The translations under genes and the position numbers were made by a program. From positions 1,456,646 to 1,520,645 of the forward strand of contig CAMZMU010000081.1 in assembly GCA_947311845.1 (NCBI GenBank): DNA of 64,000 nucleotides. The letters are read 5' to 3'. The notes under the pieces were generated by a model. The model was not told the DNA's origin and ran no database searches. It was given only the letters and a program-made list of their open reading frames with translations. Shown here one piece after another: positions 11,738-21,205 of this stretch (within the stretch, counting starts at the first letter, position 1; the number at the start of each line of letters is the position of its first letter). The DNA is from Poa pratensis (lineage: Eukaryota; Streptophyta; Magnoliopsida; Poales; Poaceae).

Positions 11738-11755
11738 CCCCTACCTGGCGCGCCA
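11738..11755 (-). other. PBS-like site of the truncated element
   Basis: Minus strand TGGCGCGCCAGGTAGGGG lies 2-3 bp from the LTR edge. A closely similar stretch (TGGCACGCCAGGTAGGGG) is the PBS of the element at 13626-20015, so the two probably use the same primer tRNA. Confidence 0.65.
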
Positions 11756-11757
11756 AT

Positions 11758-12798
11758 TGTCGGAGAATGACTCCCACGAAACAGGGATAGTCAAGCTCAT
11801 GAAGAGAGTTCGTGTAAGAGGCTGAACACGTTGGTCAAACAACCCTCAACCTGCACGGCGACGGTGCTCGTCGAGCAAGTGGAGGGACATCACGACAGAG
11901 ATGAACACCAGCCCGTACCCAGGTTCACGGCCCTCGTGTGGAGGTAATACCGCTACTCCTGCTTGTCTGTATTGCACTGCTTGTAGAGGTTAGAGTACAA
12001 TGAGCTTGCCGAGGGCTCTCTTTTGGCAATGGTGTATACAAGGAAGGGAAGCAGTGGTCTTCTTCTTCCTTGCGCGTAAGTGGCTATGCTAGAATGAGAA
12101 TGCGATCCCTTGCTACGGTGCTGCTCGTCCTCCTTTTATAGGCGCCCCGTGCTCCCCCCTGCGCTTGTACTATGGTAGGGTGTCACGTGGCGGCAGAAGG
12201 TAGAGCGTGGTGCACCGCAGCCCGGTTGTCCATGGACGCGGTCCATGGGCGTAAAGCTGACGCCTGTAGCAGAGTAACCACCGTCCATGCAGACGGCCAG
12301 CTGGGGCCGCAGAGGAACGTGGGGGGTGCCCACGATGACGTTGGCCGTGGAGTGTAGCGCCGGCCGGTCCCCTTATCACCAAAGAGGAAACCCTTGTCGT
12401 CCGGTGCGGATGGCACAGCTTTGTTGACCCCTTTAATCACCAAAATGGCAACTGCGGCGTCGTCGTCACCGCGCGCAGGGGCGCGCGTCACTCTGCGGCC
12501 GCTGCAGAGCGCACGTGCGCTCTGCAGAGGTTGCTTTGCAGCGAAGCGATCTCCACGAGGGCTTGGATGTCCTGTGGAGAATTCGGAGTTTACCTCTCTC
12601 CAGGGGAGATTTCCTTGAAGAGGGGCAGCAGTGGAGAGGGCCTTCGCAGGCCTCTGCTGCCTCAAAAGCCCTCGCAAGGAAATTTGCCTCGCGAGGCTCT
12701 CCAAGCCGTTGGCTTGGTCCTTAGCGGAAATTTGGCCGTCAAGTGTCGAGGGCCGTAGAGGACAGGCCCAGCACACCCTGGATTTCACTGGGCCGACA
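11758..12798 (-). repeat. 5' LTR of the truncated element, with TATA box
   Basis: Ends are TGTCGG and CCGACA. A minus-strand TATAAAAGG (12132-12140) sits in the expected part of the LTR. The opposite LTR is absent from the window. The base run tacag to the right of 12798 would be half of a TSD; the other half is not available. Confidence 0.78.
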
Positions 12799-13069
12799 TA
12801 CAGGATAACCAAGAACTCGAAGCCGCGCAGCTCCGAGGAAATGTCTTCAGAGGACGGTGAGGGCGACACCGACGGCGTGCCATTGCGGCTGCGCCCCCTA
12901 CCACGGCCGCGCCCTCGTCCACGGCCGCGACCGCTGATGGTACCTCTCGCCGGGGACATGTCTTCAGAGGACGGTGAGGGCGACACCGACGGCATGGCAT
13001 TGCCGCTGCGCCCCTACCACGGCCTCGCCCTCGTCCACGGCCGCGACCGCTGCTGGTACCTCTCGCCAT
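12799..13069 (-). pseudogene. B3-domain gene fragment, copy A (N-terminal RG repeats)
   Basis: The ATG at 13069-13067 starts MARGTSSGRGRGRGRGRGRG, then two in-frame copies of a 117-bp unit (RG-rich stretch plus SVSPSPSSEDMS-type motif) follow. The piece ends at ELRGFEFLVILY, just where the B3 barrel begins in copy B, because an LTR inserted there. The frame shifts at least once. A TATAAAT lies about 95 bp upstream of the ATG, as in copy B. Confidence 0.65.
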
Positions 13070-13457
13070 GGATTTGGACGGAGGGGATCTGGCGAAGTTT
13101 GAATAACTATAGGCGATGGACTGGGGCTTCAAAGAGACCGCTGCTGGTACCTCTCGCCATTTATACTCACGGGTCTGCTCCGCCCACCTCCCCATCTGCC
13201 CATTCGCTAGCCTCCACGTATGAACATTTTCCACGGTTGGAAAATTCTATCCGTTACCATAGAGGCAAATATTGGAAACGGACAATTTTATTAACCGTTG
13301 CCAATATAATAGGTACGGAGATTGGAAATGGTCCGTTGCCAATGTAGGCGGGCCTTGTCAGGTTTGTACGCACCGGCCGCGCGAAAGCGCGATTCTCCGT
13401 CGCCTAACACCTGCTGTTTCCATAGAGGGGTATCCGATGTGTCGTTCTGTACTAGTG
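12799..13457 (-). mobile_element. CACTA-like element, copy A (terminal 659 bp)
   Basis: The right end is a CACTAGTACAGAAC terminus (plus strand ends gttctgtactagtg at 13457). Reading inward on the minus strand it matches 33238-33911 almost throughout: terminus, subterminal ggcaacgg motifs, TATAAAT (13159-13165) and the start of an RG-rich B3 gene. It is cut at 12798 by the LTR element. CACTA superfamily is inferred from the terminus; the other TIR and TSD are not available here. Confidence 0.65.
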
Positions 13458-13625
13458 GAAGGTCCCCAGGACCGGAGCCCTTAGTCGACGTAGGCCATGC
13501 GTGTCTTGATGGTGAACCCGCCAGCTTGACTTGAGTCTTGGTCTTGTCCATCTTCATCTTGGGCCCACATGGGGTGGACCCACTTTGGCAGTACTAGGGG
13601 AACCCCATGTTCCACTGCTGCGACA
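13458..13625 (-). repeat. Opposite-strand LTR tip of the 13626-20015 family
   Basis: Its reverse complement matches the first part of the 3' LTR that starts at 19072 (TGTCGCAGCAGTGGAACA and onward). It ends exactly at the LTR terminus (cgaca, 13621-13625), beside plus-strand LTR sequence of the same family. On the other side it stops at the CACTA terminus 13457. A minus-strand sister element inserted in this LTR explains this best. Confidence 0.75.
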
Positions 13626-13743
13626 AGAGGAGAGCTTGATCTAGACTCCGCCCGAGAAGACGATTCTCAGCCTCCTTCGCGCCCGTGCGGAACCTAAAAG
13701 GGGGTATCCTCTACTCCCGGTGTCCGTGCATCGAGACACGACA
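13626..13743 (+). repeat. 5' LTR remnant (last 118 bp) and adjoining PBS
   Basis: It matches the end of the 3' LTR (19898-20015) with about three differences and ends at the same cgagacacgaca. The PBS TGGCACGCCAGGTAGGGG follows at 13746-13763. Confidence 0.85.
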
Positions 13744-13927
13744 TCTGGCACGCCAGGTAGGGGGCACAAGCGCTGGATTCGTCTTCTTCTTCATCGTCCT
13801 CAAGTTCAGCGCCAAGTTCATCGTCAAGTTCATCGTCAAGTTCTGCGTCGAGCTTCTCGTCCGTGACAAGATCTGCTCCAAGACCCCCGCGCCTTCGCAG
13901 CAGCATTAGTTTCGGCTCTCACAAGAG

Positions 13928-14173
13928 GTGCCGAATCCGACGGCCAAGATGACAAAGAAGAGAAAGGGAAAGGCAGCCTTGGAGTTCCTGCGGTACCCTG
14001 GTCTCGGCTTCGTTCTTGACGAGTCCTCGCCAGCACCTGCAGCTGAAGATCGCGCCTTTGGAGTCCATTTCGTTCCTCCCGCCGCTTATGTCAGCTCTCT
14101 GGTCAGCAGGGAAGACCTGAGGAAGGTGCCACGAACATTGATGTCCCTCTTTCCCCATGGACGCATGGAGTGA
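13928..14173 (+). pseudogene. N-terminal Gag remnant
   Basis: A short frame (MTKKRKGKAALEFLRYPGLG from 13949) lies just after the leader and stops at 14173. It shares 4 bp with the CCHC Gag frame that starts at 14170 in another frame. It is probably the start of the same Gag, with the middle (capsid part) deleted. Confidence 0.5.
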
Positions 14174-14778
14174 AGGAGGAACTCTGTTCCGACGCGCCAA
14201 CCACAGTGCCGCTTCCGGAGGAAGAAAACCTCGACCAAGACACAAAAGGCGAGCCTCGGCAAGAAGATCCTCTCATCTACGTGCCCCAAGAGCTCAAGAT
14301 TCCTCTGCGCAAAGATGGCCAGCCCGGAGTGTGGTGCATGTACCACAGATCTGATAGGCATAGTCTTGAAGATTGCCGACAGTTCAACGACATCCAGATA
14401 CGCCAGAAGAACGGTGATTGCTATACATGTGGAGAACCAGGACATATCAGCCGAGATTGCCCTCTCAATAAGAAGCCCAAGAAAGCCAAGGGGAGCGCCA
14501 CAGCTGGGGTTCCTCAAAAGGGAAGATCTTTCCGGACTTTCGCCAATGCGTCCACTCAGACTGAAGAGCCCCCGGAACCTTGCCCACTACCGGCCCCCCA
14601 CAGACACAAAGCAGTCAAGGGCAAACTGCAGCTAGCTGGGATCAAACCTTCATCTGCGGAGATTTGGCCAGGGAGAGTGGGATCTCCCGGGTCACATCGT
14701 CACAATACAGCCAGGACCAAGTGGACCCCCTCAGAAGTACGGATTGCTAAGTGGCTGGCATCAGGATCCCGCGGGTAA
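14170..14778 (+). CDS. Gag C-terminal part with CCHC zinc knuckle
   Basis: The frame encodes about 200 residues with VWCMYHRSDRHSLEDCRQF and then a canonical knuckle CYTCGEPGHISRDCP (CX2CX4HX4C), followed by a K-rich stretch. The pairing of a WCxxH...C motif with a CCHC knuckle is typical of plant gypsy Gag. It would bind RNA in the particle. No protease or RT follows: the frame ends at 14778 and non-coding repeats begin. The N-terminal capsid region seems lost. Confidence 0.75.
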   Translation: MKEELCSDAPTTVPLPEEENLDQDTKGEPRQEDPLIYVPQELKIPLRKDGQPGVWCMYHRSDRHSLEDCRQFNDIQIRQKNGDCYTCGEPGHISRDCPLNKKPKKAKGSATAGVPQKGRSFRTFANASTQTEEPPEPCPLPAPHRHKAVKGKLQLAGIKPSSAEIWPGRVGSPGSHRHNTARTKWTPSEVRIAKWLASGSRG

Positions 14779-15552
14779 AGCAGCTTCAGGGTCTCCGGAC
14801 CGGCACGTGCCAGCAAGATTGACGGGTCATCAAGCAAGGAACATCCGGGTCCAGAAAGCTAAGACAACCGTAGGGTCTCCGGACCGGGTCTCTGATACGC
14901 CAGCAAGTCGCCGGATCACCAGTTGGGTGGTCTCCGGGTAACTCGAGCAAGTAACACAATGGTCTCCGGACCGGCGCAAGCCAGCCAGTCATGCCCCTAG
15001 TCGGCATTGGAGGCTATCTCGGTTGGAAACCTTGTCCCCGCCAAGAATTGCTGGGCAAGGCAGAATTATGTCTGAAATACGGCATAGAAGACCCGCCTTG
15101 GCGGCAGCGCGACTAAACGATTACCGAGGTAGCCTGAAGGAATCAAAACGCGAGCTAAGTATAAACGTGCTTGCACGGGCTTGTTCCCGGGTACATCTGT
15201 TTTATGTGCTTTGGCTAAGGCGAAAGCGGGCGTTCTCCTGGGGCAGCGCCTTCGCGATGACACTGTCAGTTTCCCTCGGGCAGTGGAGTCGTGGGCTGAG
15301 GTCCGTGCGGTCAGGAAACGGTGGGTCCTTTGGGGGGTTGCGCCCTGTGTCAGCATTTCGGACCAGTCTGAATGCCCACGGCTGGTTAGCGCTCACACCT
15401 TTGGATCCTTCCCGAGAGCGTTAAGCCCCCACGAGTACAATAAAACTTATATACTTTGGGAAGAAGTTATTTACATTCAAAAGCATGAGTTCATAAGCCA
15501 GTTGGCAATATCAGTACAAAAGCATGGTTCACGGCCCTTGGTATTGTCCTTT
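14779..15552 (+). repeat. Non-coding internal stretch with short repeats
   Basis: A motif ggtctccggaccgg recurs, partly decayed, near 14790, 14873, 14928 and 14962. The rest to 15552 shows no gene on either strand. It separates the sense gag from the stop of the antisense gene. Confidence 0.5.
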
Positions 15553-18500
15553 TCAGGACTTCACAGGTTCACGGGTCGTCTTCGCGGGAAAGGCGCTCCA
15601 AGATTTCCTCCACCTGGCGGACACGTCTGGAGGAAGCGGCGTCTCGGGTTCAGGCGCCTCTAGCTCGGACAGCAAAGAAAGCTGCGGATGCCGCTGACGA
15701 AGTGCTGTGACAAACCGGGTCGTCACCTGCCTCACTGCCTGTTCCCCAGCAAGGCGAGTAGCTCTGCTAGCCTGCTCCTTGATACCCTTGATGAGCGAGG
15801 CCACGTACTTCAAGAACCCGGATAGCGGACGAAGGAGTGGAATGGTCAGCCATGAGAACAGGCGGAGAAGGCACTCCCAAGTTCGTGAACTCCCTCACGA
15901 TATCCAAGGACCCGTGGTTCATCTGGAGCAAGATGTTGTTATCATCGCGGCGGTGGAGTGTGAATCGTCGCTGTTCTTTCTCAAGTGCGTCTCTTGCTTC
16001 CGCCAGCTCGACCTGCACTATTCAGCTGGTTGGACACCTGCTCGTGTTGATGCCACGCAATCTGAGCTTGAGATTTGGACGCTTCCATCGCCGTTCGCCC
16101 GTCAGCCAGCTCCTTTGCCTCCTTCTTGCGAAGGACGGTCATGCGCGCATCTTTATCCTTCCAGAAATCGTTCGCCTCGCCCAGTTCCCGGATCCTTCTT
16201 TCCATGGCGATGCGGCCAGCCGTGGCCTCTTGCTTGAACTTCTCAGCTGCATTGAGAGCCTGCTTCTGCGCCTCGATCGTGGCAGCCATCGCTCGACCCG
16301 GGCGGACAAGCTGTCTCTTTCGCCCCTAGCTCTCTGGAAATCCTTGGCGGCCTGTTCTCGCCTCTCCCTCTCGCTCTTGAGCTCGCTCTGGAGTTTGGAG
16401 ACCTGCTTGCCTAGTGACGAGACGGCTCTGCTTTTGGATCGAAGGTCATGTTCGACCTCGCTGCGAGCCCAGCTAGCCACGTTCTCCAGGCTCTGCTCAA
16501 AGCGGTCCTCGTCCCGCACCGTTCTGATCTGGAGCTCCTCAATGGTGCCGAGGTAGAGGCGCTCTTCGTCTTCCAGCTCGGTCTTTCGTCGCTCCAGCTC
16601 CTTCTCGCGGCTGGCCACTCTCAGTTCCCAAGCGTAGAGCAGCTCTTCGTCCGCCGCCAGCTTCAGCTCTCTGGCGCCAAGAGCCTCCTCCCCCGAGGAA
16701 AGCCGCAGTTCGCGAGCTTGCGAGTGCTCCCCGCCGCCGGAGGTCGGGGGCACCAACCGCGCCAGTTCGGCGCGGGCAAAGGACAAGAACTCCGAGACGC
16801 TGGAGAATGTCTTGGAGAACCCGGGGCCTTCCTCAACTCTCCCGGGTTCAAGGCAGGGGTCAGCGTTCCCAAGGGCCGAGCCCCTGGGGATGAACCCGCC
16901 TGCTTCAAGTCTGCGCGGTCCAGAGGTCGCCTGGGGATCCACGTCGCGCATTTCCCGGGGCCTTCCGCGCAAACAGCTTCGGCCTCGCCTGCAACGACTG
17001 GAGCCACCTCCCTGATCCTTGGGGCGGACCGGGGGCTCGGGGGCTCGGAGTCGCCTCCGTCGGAGGTGTCGGTGGAGCTCGTCGCTTCGGCGTCTTCGCC
17101 TCCCCGGGGCCATTTGCTTGGCCACTCCGGTGTCGGGCTCCTGTGCAAGACCAGAACAAGAAGTCAGGACGATGGCAAAAGGGAAGCAACTTCACGTTCA
17201 AGGCCAGTTGCCAGCGAAGCTTACCGGCGGGCTCTCTTCGAACCGGAGAAGCTCCATTTCTTCTTTACCAAGTCGTCAAAGAGGTCAGGCAAGGACAGGC
17301 TCTCCTCCCCAACCTCCACGTCTGCAAGGGGAGGAGGGATAGCCTCCGACGCCTGGTCAGACTCCTGCATCGACGGCGAGCCTGGCGGCGCTGGCCGCTC
17401 CAGAGGTCCGTCTCCCGGTGGGTTTGTCGCCGCCTCGGAAGGAGCACCGGGGCCTCCGCGCCCGCAAGGCACTCCCGGAGGAGCCGCCTCGTCGCCTTCG
17501 TCATCCGAAGACCCGGGTTCTTCAGGGGAAACATCCCCGTGGGCAAGGCTCTGCCCCCTTGGCCTCTCTCCTGAAGGCTGCGTGCTTTGGGTGCCGGCGG
17601 GGGCTCAATCTTGGTAGTACCCGCCACCCCGTACTCATTGCACGCTGGCATTGAAGATTGGATGCCGTCAGCGGCTGGATCCTCGAACAGCGGCAAGACC
17701 TCATCCTGGAATTCAAAGGGTACCCATGGCAACACATAGCCCATGGTCAGAGCCCAGGTAGTCTCTGTCAAGTGGAATCTGGACCGTGGAAGGCTGCTAC
17801 CCACCTGATCGAGTTCCCAGAGCGGGCGGCTCCGGAACTGCAAAGTAGCAATCCCTCTGTGAAGAAAGTCTGCCAGGATCATGGCGCCCGTCACTCCCCT
17901 TGCACGGAGCGCAGACAGCTTGTTAATGGTCGGAGCCAGGGCTTCCCCTTGAGAGCTTCTTTCCTTAGAATGTGTCAATCGCTCCGCTGGATAAAATGGA
18001 GTCATCAGATGGGGGTTGGTCCCATCAGCTTCAACGAAGTACCAGTTGTGCCTCCATTCTCCAACAGAGGCCTTGGTGAATGTTTCCGGGTACTGGTGCG
18101 CCGCATCACTCCGGAGGCGGAAAGAGACACCGCCAGCGATCCACTTGGACTTCCCCAGGCGTGGAATGAAGAAATGGCGGAATAAGGCCACCGAGGGCAT
18201 GACGCCCACGAATGCCTCGCAGGCATAGGCAAAGGTAGCAAGCATCATCACGGCATTGGGATGCAAGTGCAGCATGTGCAATCCATAAGCCTCCAAGATT
18301 GCTGCAAAGAACTCGGAGAACGGAGGAAGAAGGCCGACGACAGAGAAGTCATGGAAAGTAATCACCTCTCTTTCTCGTTGAGGTCCGCTCCCAGGGCGCA
18401 CCACCACTCCCTCAGCACCGCGGAAGCTCGCGGCCAGGGATTGGCGGATGCGTTGAATGGCTTCCTCTGACGCATACTCGCTGGGAGAAAAGAGGGCTTG

Positions 18501-18629
18501 AGTCACCCTCCTTGAAGGCGGCGCCTCGGCCAGAGAAGCTTCCATCGCCATCTTCTCAGCGGCAGATTGTGACATCTTCCTCACTCCTATCCTATCCCGC
18601 CTGGGCGGCATGGGCTGGGGTAAGAACAA
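15553..18629 (-). CDS. Antisense gene: plant gypsy-type transposon domain plus coiled coil
   Basis: It runs opposite to the host retroelement. The first frame (18629 to about 17460) encodes ITFHDFSVVGLLPPFSEFF, LHPNAVMMLATFAYACEAF and SVALFRHFFIPR, which fit the 'putative gypsy type transposon' family (Pfam PF04195, from memory). MSQSAAEKMAMEAS (ATG near 18575) is an alternative start. After a low-complexity acidic linker comes an apparent 84-bp intron (17224-17141), then a long coiled coil (EKELERRKTELEDEERLYLG, SKLQSELKSERERREQAAKD, ARDALEKEQRRF), ending at a stop at 15553. Single-base shifts occur near 17460, 16820, 16280, 16000 and 15800. A minus-strand CTTATAAG lies about 140 bp upstream of the first ATG. 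The molecular function of this family is unknown. Confidence 0.72.
17141..17224 (-). other. Apparent spliceosomal intron in the antisense gene
   Basis: On the minus strand, CCG|GTAAGC opens and TCTTGCACAG|GAG closes an 84-bp stretch. Removing it joins ...SGSKRARR to SPTPEWPSKWPRGGED in one frame and skips a stop codon located in the donor (CGG TAA). The T-rich run before the acceptor fits a pyrimidine tract. Confidence 0.68.
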
Positions 18630-18763
18630 GGAGCGGCGGCGGATTGCGGCAGCCGAGGCGGGGGGCGGCGCTCGACGAAGTCAGTGAGAAGGAGTCTCCT
18701 GCACGACGATTTGGGGATTTCGGCGAATCTGGAGAGGTAACGGCTACAGTGGAAGCCAGTCGT

Positions 18764-18774
18764 GGCTTATAAGG
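18764..18774 (-). promoter_or_regulatory. Candidate TATA box for the antisense gene
   Basis: Minus strand CCTTATAAGCC is placed about 140 bp before the first ATG (18629) and 190 bp before the alternative ATG. The core CTTATAAG is palindromic, so direction rests on context only. Confidence 0.4.
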
Positions 18775-19056
18775 CATCACACACGTCGCGTCGCGGCCTC
18801 ATTACTCCGACGGGCATGGGGATCAGGGGGCGTGCCGATTTCTGCGCATTTCGCCCGTTGGATTCCAAGATAAGCACGGAGTCCGCACGAATCGCAACGT
18901 TCGCCGCGATTCAGTCAAAAGGACCCGGGGGCTCATCTCTACCTCGCCTCGGCGGGTCCCCAACGGAGCGAGCAAGGAAGACCAGGTGCCCGGGGACCCA
19001 CTTTGACCTATCTTTAGGCCATAGCCCCGGCAGCTGGAGCAAGAGCCGCCGGGACC

Positions 19057-19071
19057 ATGCCCGGGGGCTAC
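19057..19071 (+). other. Polypurine tract of the non-autonomous element
   Basis: The stretch atgcccgggggctac lies directly before the 3' LTR. Its G-rich core is short for a PPT. Confidence 0.5.
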
Positions 19072-20015
19072 TGTCGCAGCAGTGGAACACGGGGTTCCCC
19101 TAGTGCTGCCAAAGTGGGTCCACCCCATGTGGGCCCAAGATGAAGATGGACAAGACCAAGACTCAAGTCAAGCTGGCGGGTTCACCGTCCGCCCCGCGAA
19201 GGCCAAGCAAGGCCTACGTCGACAAAGGGCTCCGGTCCTGGGGCCTGCCGGGTCCCCGAACCAAGCAAGAAGGCAAGGAAGGACCCGACAGCCCGAGTTC
19301 CCGGCAGGAGGCCAGGCTCCCTCTCGGGTACTTCCCCACATCACTGTGGATAAGCTCTCCATCTCACGCTAGAAGACCTCAGAAGACTTGGGAAGCAAGG
19401 CGAAGGTAGCGCGGGCAGGAAGCACAGCCCGTGGTGGTGTCAGCCCCTGTCCACCCCAAGGCGGACGCTCCCACCTAACCCAAAGGAGACGCTAGGCTGA
19501 GAAGAGGCCACGTCTCCCCCTAAACTAGATAAGGAGGGTCCTTCACGCCGAAGGTCCCTCGTGCCCCTCACGTGACCCCGTGGCAACCCCTTAGCCTATA
19601 AAAGGAGGACCAAGGCACGGAGGAGGGGAAGGTGGAACCGAGGAACAAGTCGAAAGAGCAAGACTAGACTAGGGCTGCGAAGGTAGAGGGGGAAGGTGAT
19701 CTCCTCCGGGTCAGGATCTGTCCTTCTTCTACCTCCAGCCAAAACCCTTCCGGGTACCCCATCCGGGAGGCTCCATTGTAAGCCACACTATGAAGAACCC
19801 ATCAATCCAGACATGCAGGAGTAGGGCTTTTAGCCTCCGGGCGGCCTGAACCTGGGTAGCTCCTTGTGTCCCTTTGGTTGCATGCTTTGATCGTGGAGAG
19901 GAGAGCTTGATCTAGACTCCGCCCGAGAAGACGATTCTCAGCCTCCTTCGTGCCCCGTGCCGAACCTAAAAGGGGGTATCCTCTACTCCCGGTGTCCGTG
20001 CATCGAGACACGACA
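19072..20015 (+). repeat. 3' LTR (944 bp) with TATA box
   Basis: It begins TGTCGCAGC and ends CACGACA, with TGTCG/CGACA inverted ends. TATAAAAGG lies at 19597-19605, followed by a GA-rich leader as expected for the R region. The right flank is acgca. Confidence 0.85.
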
Positions 20016-20071
20016 ACGCACAAGTGAAAAAGTATTTTACATATGTTACAAAATGACTCAAAAACTCCCCC

Positions 20072-20479
20072 TCAAACCATCCCATATGGTTTGATGACTC
20101 CAAGTTCACCTCGAAGAAAAGCAAACCGATAAGAATCCAATGGTTTAGCAAAAATGTCTGCCAATTGATGTTCGGTATCTATAAAATGTAGCACAACATT
20201 TCCTTTTTCAACATGATCTCTAACAAAATGATATCTTATGTCTATGTGCTTAGTTCTAGAATGTTGCACGAGATTTTTAGCAATACATATAGCACTAGTG
20301 TTATCACAATAAAGTGGTACACTTTCTAAAGTAACCCCATAATCTTTCATTGTAGATATTATCCATAAAATGTGTGAGCAACAATCAGCAACTACATATT
20401 CACTTTCAGCAGTAGATTGTGCAACATAACTTTGTTTCTTAGAAGACCAAAGTACTAATGAATACCCAAATATAAGCAT
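20072..20479 (-). pseudogene. Copia RNase H, C-terminal end of pol
   Basis: Motifs AQSTAESEYVVADCC, LYCDNTSAICIAKN, RTKHIDIRYHFVRDHVE and LADIFAKPLD are the classical end of a copia polyprotein. It degrades the RNA strand during cDNA synthesis. The frame is shifted relative to the RT segment to the right, with which it overlaps at 20439-20479. Confidence 0.88.
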
Positions 20480-21104
20480 GTACCAGATGTACTCTTCCTA
20501 TCAATTCTACAACCTCCAAGATCAGCATCGGAAAATGCACGCAATGAAATACTAGAGGAAGTAGAAAGCCAAATGCCAAAAGATTGGGTGCCATGTAGAT
20601 ACTTGAAAATCCGCTTGACAGCTTGTAGAAGTGATGCACGTGGGGAAGCTTGAAACCGTGCACATAAGCATACAGAAAATTGTATATCCGTCTAGAAGCG
20701 GCGAGATAAAGAAGTGAACCAATCATACTTGTATACATCCTTTGATCAACAGGTTCACCATCCTCATCAAGATCAAGTGACGCCGTAGATCCCATTGGTA
20801 TCATAATGGGGTTGCAGCTTTCCATCCCAAAGCGTCGTAGAAGATCCTTCGTATACTTACTTTGATGTACAAAGGTGCAATCCTTTGTTTGTTTGACTTG
20901 TAGTCCCAAAAAGTAAGTAAGTTCACCCATCATGCTCATTTCAAATTCCCTACTCATAGTTTCTGAAAATTTTGACACCCAAGCATGAGATGCACACCCA
21001 AAGATAATATCATCAACATAAACCTTGTACGAAAAGTTGATCATTGCCATGTTTGAGAACAAAGAGTGTTTTATCAACGTTTCCCATGGTAAACCCCTTT
21101 CCAA
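20439..21104 (-). pseudogene. Copia reverse transcriptase, catalytic half
   Basis: The segment holds the catalytic YVDDIIFG box (as VYVDDIIFGC), then MSMMGELTYFLGLQVKQ and MIGSLLYLAASR. It begins after a shift near 21100 and goes out of frame after about 20700 (FLYAYVHGF), before the link to RNase H. Confidence 0.87.
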
Positions 21105-21205
21105 GTAAAAAGGTTTTCAACCTATCATACCAAGCACGCGGGGCTTGTTTTAAACCATACAAAGCTTTTGAAAGTTTATAAACATGGTTGGAAAACTTTG
21201 GATTC

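Larger units (their letters stand above)
11364..12798 (-). mobile_element. 5' end of a truncated LTR retrotransposon (LTR, PBS, gag start)
   Basis: A 1041-bp LTR with perfect 6-bp ends (TGTCGG...CCGACA) is followed on the minus strand by a PBS-like stretch and the start of a Gag-like ORF. The ORF is cut at 11363 by the Tekay-like LTR. The LTR right edge falls inside a B3 gene fragment that is continuous in the copy at 33.2-34 kb, so this element inserted into that CACTA-like sequence. Family not identified. Confidence 0.75.
13626..20015 (+). mobile_element. Non-autonomous gypsy-type LTR retrotransposon with antisense gene
   Basis: Plus-strand order: LTR remnant (13626-13743), PBS (13746-13763), gag with CCHC knuckle, a non-coding repeat-rich stretch, a long minus-strand gene (15553-18629), a polypurine tract and a full 944-bp 3' LTR (19072-20015). 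No protease, RT, integrase or RNase H is present, so it would depend on an autonomous partner. Gag-only elements with an antisense ORF carrying the plant 'putative gypsy type transposon' domain are known in grasses (established in general; this family is not named here). It abuts the copia element at 20016. Confidence 0.8.
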
